NCBI RefSeq assembly: GCF_000159635.1
Contig: NZ_GG667191.1
Coordinates: forward strand, 282,933-329,380
Direction: 5' to 3'
Length of the DNA stretch: 46,448 bases
Source: Corynebacterium lipophiloflavum DSM 44291
Lineage (GTDB): Bacteria; Actinomycetota; Actinomycetes; Mycobacteriales; Mycobacteriaceae
Shown: one piece after another, positions 1 through 11,078 of the stretch
Numbering within the stretch: position 1 is the first letter of the stretch
How the letters are laid out: every line of letters begins with the position of its first letter
Made by a program: the position numbers and the translations under genes
Notes under the pieces: model-generated
What the model was told of the DNA's origin: nothing
Seen by the model: the letters and a program-made list of their open reading frames with translations, nothing else
Databases searched by the model: none

Positions 1-1
1 C

Positions 2-370
2 GACTCCTACGGCCCCGACAGCCCGGAGCCGCTCGCGCAGCAGTGGCGCACCGTCGCGGCTCTGTCCGCGCTCGGCGTCGAACCGGACAAGGCGTGGGCC
101 GACTTCCACCGCGTGCCTGGTGGCGCCGAACTGGCCAGTCTCGTCGGGCTGTCGCACTCCTCCGGTACCGCCGTCGCCGCTGGCTGCGAGCGCATCGCTT
201 CGCGCCTGCGCGACGCGGCCGCCGATGACGCGACAGCCAGAGCCGAACGCGCGGGCGTGCTCATCAGCATCCCGCTTACCGCATTTTTCCTACCCGCCTT
301 CTTCGTCCTCGGACTCATCCCCACGGCAATCAGTCTGGGGACCCACCTCACTCAAGGAGCACAACCATGA
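2..370 (+). CDS. TadC-like type II secretion F-family protein, C-terminal part
   Basis: This is a partial gene that runs in from the left edge; reading starts at base 2. The visible 122 residues end with a hydrophobic segment (around GVLISIPLTAFFLPAFFVLG) followed by a short tail. That matches the last membrane helix of TadB/TadC inner-membrane platform proteins of Flp pili. Such proteins work with the TadA ATPase to push pilin subunits across the membrane. The stop overlaps the ATG of the next pilin gene (ATGA), so the two are translationally coupled in a tad operon. Family assignment rests on this helix and on the neighbours (Flp-like, TadE-like, then the helicase), the same neighbourhood as in mycobacteria. 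The upstream part of the operon lies outside the window. Confidence 0.75.
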   Translation, partial: DSYGPDSPEPLAQQWRTVAALSALGVEPDKAWADFHRVPGGAELASLVGLSHSSGTAVAAGCERIASRLRDAAADDATARAERAGVLISIPLTAFFLPAFFVLGLIPTAISLGTHLTQGAQP

Positions 371-570
371 ACCGTCTTGCAGCATCACTTTTCACCCACA
401 TCCACACGAAACTGTCCAACGACAAGGGCATGAGCACCATCGAGTACGCCTTTGGCAGCCTCGCGGCCGCAGCCCTCGCCGGTGTTCTATACATGGTGGT
501 CAACGGCAACGGTGTGACCTCGGCCATCGAGCGCGTCATCACCGACGCACTCAGCAACACCCCGGGCTAG
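367..570 (+). CDS. DUF4244 protein, Flp-type pilin subunit
   Basis: A 67-residue protein with a short basic leader, then KGMSTIEYAFGSLAAAALAG. This is the Flp prepilin pattern: Gly at the cleavage site, Glu at +5, Tyr at +6, and a single hydrophobic helix. It probably forms the pilus shaft after cleavage by a TadV/CpaA-type peptidase, which is not in this window. ATG 367 overlaps the upstream TadC-like stop by four bases. Corynebacterial and mycobacterial versions are catalogued as DUF4244. The pilin role is inferred from the motif and the operon. Confidence 0.85.
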   Translation: MNRLAASLFTHIHTKLSNDKGMSTIEYAFGSLAAAALAGVLYMVVNGNGVTSAIERVITDALSNTPG

Positions 571-580
571 GACTGCGCCC

Positions 581-874
581 ATGCTTTCCGACGACCGCGG
601 CTCCGTCACCGTCGAAGCCGCACTCTCGCTCGCGGTGCTGGTGACGCTAGCGGCCGCGATTGTCGCAGGCATTGCCACCCTGGCCGCCTACATCTCCGCC
701 GTCGACATTGCGGGCGCGGCGGCGCGCTCCCACGCCATCGGGGTCGATTTCACCCCGGGGCGCGGCACCGTCGAGGTGCACGAATCGGCGGGATTGGTGC
801 ACGTTACCGCGGTGGTCGACGCCCCGCTTACTCCGATGTCGGCCACGGCGACGTTCCCAGTGGAGTTCCGGTGA
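581..874 (+). CDS. TadE family minor pilin
   Basis: A 97-residue protein with RGSVTVEAALSLAVLVTLAA near the N-terminus. This is the TadE hallmark: a Glu four to five residues into a membrane helix. A small extracytoplasmic domain follows. TadE/TadF pseudopilins are minor components needed for Flp pilus assembly. The gene starts ten bases after the DUF4244 stop, and its own TGA overlaps the next GTG start (GTGA), so it belongs to the tad operon. Confidence 0.85.
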   Translation: MLSDDRGSVTVEAALSLAVLVTLAAAIVAGIATLAAYISAVDIAGAAARSHAIGVDFTPGRGTVEVHESAGLVHVTAVVDAPLTPMSATATFPVEFR

Positions 875-1197
875 AGGCCCGGCACCTCGCTGGCGACGAG
901 GGCTACGCCACGGTCACCTCCGCCGGGATCATCACCGCCGTGACCAGTCTTATGGTCCTCGTCGTGGGTGTCGGCGCGCGTGTTGCGGACAGCCACCGCG
1001 CCCAGCTCGCCGCTGACCTCGCCGCCACGGCGGGCGCGACCGCCCACTACAGCGGGGTCGACGCCTGCCGGGTGGCGGCGGAGACGGCAGCGCACAACTC
1101 CGCGCGCCTGCGCACGTGCGAGCTTATCGACGGCGACGTGACTGTCAACGTCAGCGTGTCCATGGCCACGGCGACGGCCCGCGCCGGGCCGCTATAG
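871..1197 (+). CDS. Helicase/secretion-neighbourhood TadE-like protein
   Basis: A 108-residue protein starting at GTG 871, overlapping the upstream TGA. After a short N-terminal stretch (GDEGYATVTSAGIITA) comes one hydrophobic helix, then a domain with two cysteines. This matches the actinobacterial TadE-like family (Rv3654c type) named for lying between Flp-pilus genes and the helicase gene that follows here. It is probably a minor pilin or secreted pilus component. Its stop meets the convergent helicase stop within six bases. Confidence 0.8.
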   Translation: MKARHLAGDEGYATVTSAGIITAVTSLMVLVVGVGARVADSHRAQLAADLAATAGATAHYSGVDACRVAAETAAHNSARLRTCELIDGDVTVNVSVSMATATARAGPL

Positions 1198-3507
1198 CGC
1201 CGACATGGTCACCAGCGCGCCGAGCAGCTTGATCGCCGCGGCCTTGTCCAGCGGCTGGTTGCCGTTGCCGCACTTCGGCGACTGCACGCAGGAGGGGCAG
1301 CCGGTGTCGCAGCCACAGGCGCGCACCGCCTCGTAGGTGGCGGTGATCCACTCGTGGAAGCGGGCGAAGCCCTCGTCGGCAAACCCGGCCCCGCCGGGGT
1401 GTCCGTCGTAGACGAACACCGTCGGCAAAAGGGTGTCCTGGTGCAAGGCGGTGGACACGCCGCCGATGTCCCACCGGTCGCAGGTCGCCAGCAGTGGCAA
1501 CAGACCGATCGCCGCGTGTTCCGCGGCGTGCAGCGCCCCGGGGATCTCAGCGGGGGTGATGCCGAGCTTGTCCAACACCAGCGGGTCGATGGTGTAGGCG
1601 ACCGCGCGGGTGATCAGGCGCTGCTCGGGCAAATCGAGCGGGATGTGTTCGGAGACCGTGCCATCCGACAGGCGCACCACGTAGCCGGTGACGCGGTCAA
1701 CCACCTCGACGTCAACGCTGGCCAGCCACAACCCCGGCGAGAGCTGGCGCGGCTCGCTGGCCTGTGCCAGGATGCTGATCTCCGTGGTTGAGCGCGCGTG
1801 GGTGGAGTAGTCCGGCATGGCCGGGGAGGCCAGCGCGACGTAATCGTGCAGGTCGAGGGTGTCGATGACGTAGTACTCGCCCTGGTGGATGTACACCGCC
1901 CCGTCGTGGACCTGGCTCATTGCGCGCGATGCGTCAATGGTGCCCAGCAGGCGGCCGTCGGAAGTATCGACGATCATCACCTGCTCCCCAGCGCCACCTC
2001 GCAGGCTCACCGCGGCGTGCGCGGTCTCCGGGCTGAGCTCACCCTCGAGCCGCGGCACCGCGAACCACCCGGAATTTCTACGGCGCAACAAGCCGGCCGC
2101 GACGAGCTCGTTGACGACACCGGCGGCGTTGAACTCCTCAACGTCGGCCTCGGTCAGCGGCTTTTCCACGGCGGCGCAGTAAACGTGGTCGCGCAGGATG
2201 AAGGGGTTAGCGGGGTTGAACACGCTGTTTTCCACGGGCCTTCCCAGCAGCGCGGCCGGGTGGTTGACCAGGTAGGTGTCCATCGGCTCGTCGCGGGCGA
2301 TCATCACCACCGCCGCCGACTGCCCGCGGCGCCCCGCGCGGCCCGCCTGCTGCCGGAAGGAAGCGACAGTGCCGGGAAAACCGGCCATGACCACGGCGTC
2401 GAGCCCGCCGACGTCGATACCCAGCTCGAGCGCGTTCGTGGTGGCCACGCCGAGCAAGTCCCCGTTGTCCAGCGCCCGTTCGAGCGCGCGGCGGTCCTCG
2501 GCAAGGTAGCCCGCGCGATACGACGCGATGCGCTCGGCGAAGTCTGCACGGCCCGCGACCACCAGGTCTTCGGCCGTGCGCATGGCGACGAGCTCCGCGG
2601 CGCGCCGGGAGCGCACGAAGGTAAGCGTCCGCGCGCCCTGCTCAACCAGGGTGGCCATCACGCCCGCGGCCTCGGTGGTGGCGGCGCGGCGCACGTTGTC
2701 CTCGATAAACCCCGGCTCCCACAAGATCAGCGTCTTGTCGCCGGTGGGTGCGCCGTCGTCCGTCACGGCCGTGACCTCGCGACCGCACAAACGCCCCGCC
2801 TGGCCAGCGGGATCGGCGGTCGTGGCCGAGGCGAAGATCAGCGTCGGGGAGCTACCGTAGGCACGGCACATCCGCAGCAGCCGGCGCAGCACGAGCGAGA
2901 CGTGCGCGCCGAACACCCCGCGGTAGGTGTGGCACTCGTCGACGACGATAAAACGCAGGTGACGCAGCAGGCGCGCCCACCTGACGTGGTTCGACAGGAT
3001 GCCCGCGTGCAGCATGTCGGGGTTGGTGAACACGAAGCGGGTCTGCTCGCGGATCCCGGAGCGCGCCTCGACGGGAGTGTCCCCGTCATAGGGGGCGGGG
3101 TTGACGCCGCCCAGGCCCGGCACCTCGCGCACCAGCCTGGAGGCGGACTGCAGCTGGTCGGAGCCGAGCGCCTTCGTCGGTGTGAGGTACATCGCGCAGG
3201 CCTGCGGGTCGGCGGCCAGCGTGGTCAGGACGGGGAGCTGGTAGCATAGCGATTTGCCTGACGATGTCCCCGTGGCGACGACGACATCGCGGCCCGCAAA
3301 CGCCAGGTCCGCGGCCTCGCGTTGATGGGAATAGAGGTGCGTTATGGAGGCGTCGATAAGCGAGCTCTTAAGCTCGGGCGCAACCCAGCGCGGCCACGGC
3401 GCAGTGCGCGCTAAGGAGGCGGGGACCTGCTCGACGTGGGTGATGGTGGCGGACGGAAAACGCTCGCGGAGCTGGGCGAGGATTTCGGCGCCGAAGGAAA
3501 GAGACAT
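1192..3507 (-). CDS. DEAD/DEAH helicase with DUF1998, MrfA/Hrq1-like
   Basis: About 771 residues. Visible helicase motifs are Walker [13 protein letters not shown], a DECH box ([10 protein letters not shown]), SAT ([10 protein letters not shown]) and motif VI ([11 protein letters not shown]). The C-terminal DUF1998 region ends in a four-cysteine cluster ([10 protein letters not shown], then C seven residues on). This is the layout of MrfA of Bacillus and eukaryotic Hrq1, which are 3'-5' helicases linked to DNA damage repair (Rv3649 in mycobacteria). I chose ATG 3507 over TTG 3549, because the latter would lie in the cspA promoter region. No strong ribosome-binding site is visible. It is convergent with the tad operon and divergent from cspA. 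Confidence 0.88.
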   Translation of the reverse strand: MSLSFGAEILAQLRERFPSATITHVEQVPASLARTAPWPRWVAPELKSSLIDASITHLYSHQREAADLAFAGRDVVVATGTSSGKSLCYQLPVLTTLAADPQACAMYLTPTKALGSDQLQSASRLVREVPGLGGVNPAPYDGDTPVEARSGIREQTRFVFTNPDMLHAGILSNHVRWARLLRHLRFIVVDECHTYRGVFGAHVSLVLRRLLRMCRAYGSSPTLIFASATTADPAGQAGRLCGREVTAVTDDGAPTGDKTLILWEPGFIEDNVRRAATTEAAGVMATLVEQGARTLTFVRSRRAAELVAMRTAEDLVVAGRADFAERIASYRAGYLAEDRRALERALDNGDLLGVATTNALELGIDVGGLDAVVMAGFPGTVASFRQQAGRAGRRGQSAAVVMIARDEPMDTYLVNHPAALLGRPVENSVFNPANPFILRDHVYCAAVEKPLTEADVEEFNAAGVVNELVAAGLLRRRNSGWFAVPRLEGELSPETAHAAVSLRGGAGEQVMIVDTSDGRLLGTIDASRAMSQVHDGAVYIHQGEYYVIDTLDLHDYVALASPAMPDYSTHARSTTEISILAQASEPRQLSPGLWLASVDVEVVDRVTGYVVRLSDGTVSEHIPLDLPEQRLITRAVAYTIDPLVLDKLGITPAEIPGALHAAEHAAIGLLPLLATCDRWDIGGVSTALHQDTLLPTVFVYDGHPGGAGFADEGFARFHEWITATYEAVRACGCDTGCPSCVQSPKCGNGNQPLDKAAAIKLLGALVTMSAL

Positions 3508-3532
3508 CGGGACAAAAGAGTACGCCACAACA

Positions 3533-3562
3533 TTCGACGGGGCGAACAATTCATGGCATAAT
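3533..3562 (+). promoter_or_regulatory. cspA promoter
   Basis: A -35 like TTCGAC (3533-3538) and a -10 CATAAT (3557-3562) with an 18-base spacer. Transcription would begin near 3569, giving a leader of roughly 120 bases before cspA. The box positions are seen; the function is inferred. Confidence 0.5.
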
Positions 3563-3623
3563 GGTTGTTGGTCGCAGATTCTGTGCGCGCCTAGCTAGGT
3601 GCTCGCGAGTGTTTGTACGCGGG

Positions 3624-3648
3624 CACCAGGTCCATTTTTGGCCTGGTG
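3624..3648 (+). promoter_or_regulatory. cspA 5' leader hairpin
   Basis: CACCAGG (3624-3630) pairs with CCTGGTG (3642-3648), and inner CC/GG pairs extend the stem around an ATTTTT loop with one bulged T. It sits about 45 bases upstream of the cspA start. Cold-shock mRNAs are known for structured leaders, so this may be a stability or translation element. Confidence 0.45.
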
Positions 3649-3692
3649 GTTCCTCGACCGAGTTTCAACCACAATTTTTGAAAGGCACATCA

Positions 3693-3896
3693 ATGGCTAC
3701 CGGAACTGTCAAATGGTTCAACGCTGAAAAGGGCTTCGGCTTCATCGCTCCCGACGACGGCTCTGCCGACGTCTTCGTTCACTACTCCGAGATCCAGGGC
3801 AACGGCTTCCGTACCCTCGAGGAGAACCAGCAGGTCGAGTTCGAGATCGGCGACGGCGCCAAGGGCCCGCAGGCCCAGGCTGTCCGCCCGCTCTAA
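3693..3896 (+). CDS. cspA: Cold-shock protein CspA family
   Basis: A 67-residue single cold-shock domain beginning [20 protein letters not shown]. It carries both nucleic-acid binding motifs, KGFGFI (RNP1) and VFVHYSEI (RNP2). It binds single-stranded RNA and DNA and acts as an RNA chaperone. A ribosome-binding site (GAAAGG) precedes ATG 3693. A longer in-frame reading from 3561 exists but starts inside the promoter and is rejected. It is a monocistronic gene with a long leader and a strong terminator. Confidence 0.95.
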   Translation: MATGTVKWFNAEKGFGFIAPDDGSADVFVHYSEIQGNGFRTLEENQQVEFEIGDGAKGPQAQAVRPL

Positions 3897-3911
3897 ACGC
3901 TAGGCGCCTCT

Positions 3912-3937
3912 AACCCCCTCCGCGTGAGGGGGTTTTT
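3912..3937 (+). terminator. Rho-independent terminator of cspA
   Basis: An inverted repeat AACCCCCTC / GAGGGGGTT separated by CGCGT, followed directly by a T run. It lies 15 bases after the cspA stop and just before the convergent dedA-like stop. Confidence 0.9.
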
Positions 3938-3942
3938 GCATG

Positions 3943-4569
3943 TCAGAGCTTGGACACGCCGCGGCGCACGTCAAGCCACTCGAACAGCCGTACCTGGAGC
4001 TTCTGAATTCCGAAGCCAACTAGGGAGCCGAGTGTAACGCCTACGATCAAGGCCAGCAGCGGCCAGTCGGCGAACAGGGAACCGCCGAGGTAACCGACGC
4101 CGACGCTGAGGAACGCCCAGATGATCACGCCGATTGTGTCGTAGAAGAAGAAGGCGAACCAGTTGTAGCCCACCGAGCCGAGCACAATGGTTGCCACCCA
4201 GCGCGCCCAGGGAATGAAGCGCGCGACGATGATCGTGGCTCCTGCGCGGCGCTTCATGTTTCTGCGCACCCACGTGATCGCGGCGCCGGCCTTCGATTCC
4301 GGGTCGAGGCGGTTGACCACCTTGATAAGCCGGCTGCCGAGCAGGAAACAGATGTTGTCGCCGATGATCGCGCCGATCACCGCCGCGATGATCACCCCCA
4401 CGGGGTTGGGCACGCCCACCGAGGCCGCGAACGCGCCCGCCAGGTTGAGCACCGTTTCCGAGGGAATGATGGGCGCGAGAGCGTCCCCGATGATAAGGAG
4501 CGTGACCAGCGGATAAAAGACAGGCATCTGCATCAGTTCCTCGAGGAAGCTGATGAAGGAATCGATCAC
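3943..4569 (-). CDS. DedA/SNARE-associated family membrane protein
   Basis: A 208-residue integral membrane protein with several hydrophobic helices. It has the DedA signatures: a conserved acidic/Pro segment (GDALAPIIPSETVLNLAGAF) and an arginine-rich loop (VARFIPWARW), plus GAIIGDNICFLLG. DedA proteins act as lipid-carrier flippases or in membrane-potential homeostasis; the substrate here is not evident. Start GTG 4569 was chosen because AAAGGAG stands eight bases upstream. A longer reading from 4665 would add an unstructured 32-residue leader and cross the promoter. Confidence 0.85.
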   Translation of the reverse strand: MIDSFISFLEELMQMPVFYPLVTLLIIGDALAPIIPSETVLNLAGAFAASVGVPNPVGVIIAAVIGAIIGDNICFLLGSRLIKVVNRLDPESKAGAAITWVRRNMKRRAGATIIVARFIPWARWVATIVLGSVGYNWFAFFFYDTIGVIIWAFLSVGVGYLGGSLFADWPLLALIVGVTLGSLVGFGIQKLQVRLFEWLDVRRGVSKL

Positions 4570-4612
4570 CGTGGTTCTCCTTTCGGGCGGGTACACGCTG
4601 CGGGCTCGGTTA

Positions 4613-4661
4613 AACCTCCCAGCGATTCTAGTGTTCGGAGTTGACGTGTGCCTGGGAGGTT
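4613..4661. promoter_or_regulatory. 10-bp inverted repeat flanking the dedA -10 box
   Basis: AACCTCCCAG (4613-4622) and its exact complement CTGGGAGGTT (4652-4661) are separated by 29 bases. Between them, on the minus strand, is TAGAAT (4625-4630), a good -10 for the DedA gene. The placement suggests operator half-sites for a regulator acting on the dedA/topA divergent region. The rest of the 228-base gap holds only AT-rich promoter-like sequence for topA. Confidence 0.45.
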
Positions 4662-4797
4662 GCACCGAAGTCCCAAATTCTCTGATACAACTAAAAGAGT
4701 TTTACTCCTGCACTCGGCGCGGCCTGCCCGCCAACTCGCAAGAGACGTAATTAATAAGGTGCAGGTCGAGAAAGTGCGAAGTGAGGTGTCACCCAGC

Positions 4798-7686
<2,889 letters not shown>

Positions 7687-9213
7687 CTAGTACCTGTCCG
7701 CCAGTGTGGAGCGCACGGGGCGGGCAAGCTGCGTCATCTTGTTGCGCCCGCGCAGCTCGATCGACTTCATCAGCGTCCAGCGCTGCTGCTCAACCTCGTT
7801 GGCGGCGCGCAGGGTCGCGGCGTTGGTGAGCACCCGACCCGGGGAGTTTTTGGCCAGGTCCGTCAGGCGCGCCGCGGCGTTTACGGCGTCGCCGATGACG
7901 GTGTACTCAAACCGGTCGGAGCCGCCGATGTGGCCGGCGACGACATGGCCCGAGGCGACACCGATGCCGGCCTGGAGCTTCAGCCCGCGCAGTTCTTGGC
8001 GCAGTTCGCGCGCGGTTTGCAAGGCGTGGGAGGTGGCGTCGTGAAGCGCTGTGGGCGCGCCGTAGACCGCGAGCGCCGCGTCGCCCTGGAACTTGTTGAT
8101 CACTCCCTTGTTGCGGTGCACGACCTCGACGACGATGGCGAAGAACTCGTTGAGCGCGGCGACGACCTCCTCGGGTGAGTGGTTGACCGCGAAGGTGGTG
8201 GAGCCGATGACATCTACGAACACAACCGCGGCCTTGCGGTCCTCGCCTCCGAGCTCGGGTTTTTCCTCGAGCGCGCGTTGCGCGACCTCGCTGCCGACGT
8301 AGCGGCCGAAGATGTCGCGCACCCGCTGGCGCTCGTTGAGCCCGCGCATCATTTCGTTGAAGCCGGCTTGCAGGACGCCGATCTCGGAGCCGTCGTAGAT
8401 GTCAACCTGGGTGTCCGATTCGCCGCGGCGGACCCGGTTGATCGCCTCCTGGAGCTCCTTGATCGGGTCGACCACGCCCATGATGGCGAAGATGGTGCCG
8501 ATGCTGCCGGTGGCGAGCGCGGTAAGCGAGAGTGCGGACACCGCCGGCATGAGTTCACCGGGGGTGTTGGTGAAAAACCCGCTGCGCTGCGCCCACACCA
8601 ACAGGAGGATTCCGATCAGCGGGATCGCGGTGGTGGTGAACCACGTCATGTACAGGCGCGTCTTGATAGGCGGCTCGAGCGTCGAGTCCTCGAAGCGCCG
8701 CGCCAGCGCGGAGGCCGCAATGGGGCGCACCAGGCGCGCGGCCTGGACGTAGGTCAACAGGGCGACCACGAGGCAGGCCATGAGCGTGGAGATGAGAACC
8801 ACGATGGTCAGGCGGGCGTCGATACGCGATGTGGCGATGGTGGCGATCGCGATGCCGATCAGCCACACCCCGACCACAATCACCGTCTGCAGCATCGGGA
8901 TGCGCAAAACCAGGTTGCGGACCATGTTGGGGTCGTGGCCCTCCGGCGCGCGCTGCCACTCCAAGACGGGCCTGAACAGGAAGAACGTGACCACCACGCC
9001 GACGAGGACAGCGAACGCGGCGTAGGCGATGCCGAGGACGCCGAGCCCGCCACCGGTCATGGAAAGCTGCTCGACCTCGGCCATCGGGATGAAGTAGCGG
9101 ATGAACGTCATGATCGCGATTCCGCCGAGCACGTTGGTGCCCAGCACGGTCAGGGCATACAGGGGCCACGATGTGCCCCAGAGCCACTTGAAGCCGCGCC
9201 AAATTCTGTCCAC
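7687..9213 (-). CDS. cyaB: Membrane-bound class III adenylate cyclase
   Basis: A 508-residue protein. The N-terminal half has about six hydrophobic helices. A HAMP domain follows (DPIKELQEAINRVRRGESDT), then a class III cyclase domain. Metal-binding aspartates are in VFVDVIGST and FQGDAAL. The base-selecting Lys is in VINKFQGD with the Thr partner in YTVIGDAVN, and the transition-state Asn/Arg are in VNAAAR. All are intact, so it should make cAMP. Position between topA and holB matches cyaB of C. glutamicum and Rv3645 of M. tuberculosis. cAMP activates GlxR, for which a site lies upstream of sdhC. Start GTG 9213 follows a -10 at leaderless distance. Confidence 0.92.
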   Translation of the reverse strand: MDRIWRGFKWLWGTSWPLYALTVLGTNVLGGIAIMTFIRYFIPMAEVEQLSMTGGGLGVLGIAYAAFAVLVGVVVTFFLFRPVLEWQRAPEGHDPNMVRNLVLRIPMLQTVIVVGVWLIGIAIATIATSRIDARLTIVVLISTLMACLVVALLTYVQAARLVRPIAASALARRFEDSTLEPPIKTRLYMTWFTTTAIPLIGILLLVWAQRSGFFTNTPGELMPAVSALSLTALATGSIGTIFAIMGVVDPIKELQEAINRVRRGESDTQVDIYDGSEIGVLQAGFNEMMRGLNERQRVRDIFGRYVGSEVAQRALEEKPELGGEDRKAAVVFVDVIGSTTFAVNHSPEEVVAALNEFFAIVVEVVHRNKGVINKFQGDAALAVYGAPTALHDATSHALQTARELRQELRGLKLQAGIGVASGHVVAGHIGGSDRFEYTVIGDAVNAAARLTDLAKNSPGRVLTNAATLRAANEVEQQRWTLMKSIELRGRNKMTQLARPVRSTLADRY

Positions 9214-9221
9214 GTCGACCT

Positions 9222-9227
9222 ACTTTA
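9222..9227 (-). promoter_or_regulatory. cyaB -10 box (leaderless layout)
   Basis: TAAAGT on the minus strand, eight bases before the GTG start. There is no convincing ribosome-binding site, so the mRNA probably begins at or near the start codon. Confidence 0.5.
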
Positions 9228-9254
9228 GTGGGATCGCGATTGGTGCGGGGCAGG

Positions 9255-9260
9255 TAGTAT
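9255..9260 (+). promoter_or_regulatory. holB -10 box
   Basis: TAGTAT ten bases before GTG 9271. The spacing predicts a leader of zero to four bases. Confidence 0.45.
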
Positions 9261-9270
9261 TGTTGCAGGC

Positions 9271-10470
9271 GTGACTAGGGCAAGCGTGAGCGAGCGCCTC
9301 GCGGACATTCCCCGGGTGCGCGAGACGATCCTGCGCGCGGCCGAGGCGGCGCGCGGCGCGGGGGAGAGCTACGCCATGTCGCACGCCTGGCTGTTCACGG
9401 GTCCTCCCGGCGCGGGCCGCTCCACCACGGCTGTCGCCTTCGCCGCCGCGCTGGTGTGCACGGACCCCGATGTGGTCGGCTGCGGCCGCTGCGACAACTG
9501 CCGCGCCGTATTCGCCGGCGCCCACACCGATGTCGTGCACATTGTGCCCAAGGAGCTAGTGATTTCCGTGGAAACGGTGCGCGGGATCGTCAACCAGGCA
9601 TCGCGCTTGCCGACGGTCGGCGCGTGGCGCGTCATCATCATCGACGAGGCAGATCGCTTCTCGACGGCCGCAGCCGACGCATTCCTCAAAACCGTCGAGG
9701 AACCCCCCGCGTCGACCGTGATCATCTTGTCGGCGCCATCGACCGACCCCGAGGACTTTTCCACCATGCTGCGCTCGCGCTGCCGCCACCTTTACGTCCC
9801 GGCGCCGTCGGAAAGTGAAATCGTGCGGTTGCTGACCCAGGAGGAGGGGGCGAGCGAGGAGGTCGCGCGCCTGGCTGCCGCGGCCTCGCTGCGCCACATC
9901 GGCCGGGCTCGCCGGCTCGTGCGCGAGTCCGGCGCGCAGACCCACCGCGCGCAGGTGATCAACCTGGCGGAGCTGGTCTTCCACGGCGATGCCGCGTTCA
10001 AGGCCGTGGGCGCACTGGTCGCCGCCGCCGATAAGGAGGCCGTCGCCGCGCACGCGGAGGCCGACAGCGAGGAACGCGCCGCTTTAGAACGCGCCCTCGG
10101 CATGGGCGCGAAAGGCAAAGGCGCGGCGAAAGCGCTGCGGGGGGTCGCCTCAAGCGTCAAGCAGCTGGAGACGCAGCAGAAGGCGCGCGGCACGCGGCGC
10201 ACCCGCGACGTCCTCGATCTCGCACTGGTGGACCTGGCCGGCATCTACCGCGACGCGCTCGTCCTGGCCAGCGGCGCGCGGGTCGGGCTGACCCACCCCG
10301 ACTTCGAGGGGCTGTCCCGTGAAATCGCGGAACGGGTGAGTGTGGAGGGCCTCGTCGCCTGCCAGGACGCCATCGCGCGGTGCCGGCAGAGCCTAGACCA
10401 GAACGTGACTCCGGTGATTGCGTTCAACGGCATGATCGGCCGCATTCGCCAGGCCTGCAACGTGAAGTGA
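9271..10470 (+). CDS. holB: DNA polymerase III subunit delta'
   Basis: A 399-residue clamp-loader subunit. It has a P-loop-like GPPGAGRSTTA in which Arg replaces the usual Lys, as in mycobacterial delta'. It also has a zinc-binding cysteine cluster (CGRCDNC after an upstream CTD), a DEAD-like IIIDEADRFS, and the SRC motif (LRSRCRHL) that provides the arginine finger. The Arg in the P-loop fits a subunit that does not hydrolyse ATP. Two starts are possible, GTG 9271 (near-leaderless) and GTG 9286 with AGGG six bases upstream. It is divergent from cyaB and followed by tRNA-Thr. Confidence 0.93.
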   Translation: MTRASVSERLADIPRVRETILRAAEAARGAGESYAMSHAWLFTGPPGAGRSTTAVAFAAALVCTDPDVVGCGRCDNCRAVFAGAHTDVVHIVPKELVISVETVRGIVNQASRLPTVGAWRVIIIDEADRFSTAAADAFLKTVEEPPASTVIILSAPSTDPEDFSTMLRSRCRHLYVPAPSESEIVRLLTQEEGASEEVARLAAAASLRHIGRARRLVRESGAQTHRAQVINLAELVFHGDAAFKAVGALVAAADKEAVAAHAEADSEERAALERALGMGAKGKGAAKALRGVASSVKQLETQQKARGTRRTRDVLDLALVDLAGIYRDALVLASGARVGLTHPDFEGLSREIAERVSVEGLVACQDAIARCRQSLDQNVTPVIAFNGMIGRIRQACNVK

Positions 10471-10514
10471 CCTGCGGGTTTTCGGGGAGGGGCGACCTGG
10501 GTTAAGCTGTTGTA

Positions 10515-10544
10515 CCGGTGCGATTGCTCCGTGCAATCGCCCGG
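10515..10544 (+). promoter_or_regulatory. Hairpin in the tRNA-Thr leader
   Basis: GCGATTGC (10520-10527) pairs perfectly with GCAATCGC (10533-10540) around TCCGT. An outer CCGG/CCGG pairing (one bulged T) reaches the first base of the tRNA. The stem thus abuts the RNase P cleavage site. Confidence 0.5.
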
Positions 10545-10616
10545 CCACCTTAGCTCAGTCGGTAGAGCATCTCACTCGTAATGAGAAGGTCGCGAGTTCG
10601 ATTCTCGCAGGTGGCT
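10544..10616 (+). tRNA. tRNA-Thr (anticodon CGT)
   Basis: A 73-base cloverleaf. The acceptor GCCACCT pairs with AGGTGGC and the discriminator is T. The D stem is GCTC/GAGC. The anticodon stem TCTCA/TGAGA encloses CTCGTAA, giving anticodon CGT for codon ACG. The T stem GCGAG/CTCGC carries TTCGATT. CCA is not encoded. The last base overlaps the stop codon of the opposite-strand gene. The T-rich run that follows (10618-10628) may end transcription. Confidence 0.96.
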
Positions 10617-11068
10617 CATTTTCTTTTTCGGCGGTAGTACACCTGCCTACGCACATGCGCGACGACCTCGCCCGCCTCGCTGGTGACCTCGGTATCGAAC
10701 CAGTGCAGGTACTTTGATCCGTCGGCCGTCTTTTCCTTGATCAGATCGTAGGTTTCGTCGGAGATCTCCATCACCGCCGTGATGGTTCCCTTTCCCGGTT
10801 TCAGGAATCTCACCTCGCCCGCGACATCCCACACGGTGTACTCCTTGCCCAGCCGTGCCATCGAGGCGAGCATGAAAAACGGGTCGGTCATCGCCATGAT
10901 TGTGCCGCCGAAGGCGGTGCCCACGGCGTTGCGGTTGAACTTGGTCAGCGTGTGGTCCACCACCACACGCGAGCCGTCGTCGGCGAATTCGCGAACCCGG
11001 ATTCCGGCGCCGAGAAACGGCGGCCAGAAATTCATGAACCTGCGCAGTGTTTTTGCGGAGAAGTGCAT
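10616..11068 (-). CDS. DUF4442 hotdog-fold thioesterase-like protein
   Basis: A 150-residue protein of the DUF4442 type, related to PaaI/YiiD hotdog thioesterases. The hotdog core is visible as NRNAVGTAFGGTIMAMTDPF followed by beta-rich sequence. The C-terminus is very basic (YYRRKRK). ATG 11068 was chosen; an in-frame GTG at 11077 is the alternative. It lies ten bases downstream of the acyl-CoA ligase stop, so the two form an operon and may both act on acyl-CoA esters. The stop codon overlaps the last base of the convergent tRNA-Thr. Confidence 0.75.
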   Translation of the reverse strand: MHFSAKTLRRFMNFWPPFLGAGIRVREFADDGSRVVVDHTLTKFNRNAVGTAFGGTIMAMTDPFFMLASMARLGKEYTVWDVAGEVRFLKPGKGTITAVMEISDETYDLIKEKTADGSKYLHWFDTEVTSEAGEVVAHVRRQVYYRRKRK

Positions 11069-11078
11069 GGCGTGCACT

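Noticed and set aside
1798..3249. A 483-codon plus-strand open frame opposite the helicase gene.
   Set aside because: High-GC antisense shadow; low-complexity composition, and the minus strand has clear helicase motifs.
9391..9425. Arg instead of Lys in the HolB Walker A motif.
   Set aside because: Same substitution occurs in mycobacterial delta' as I recall; this subunit is not the ATPase.
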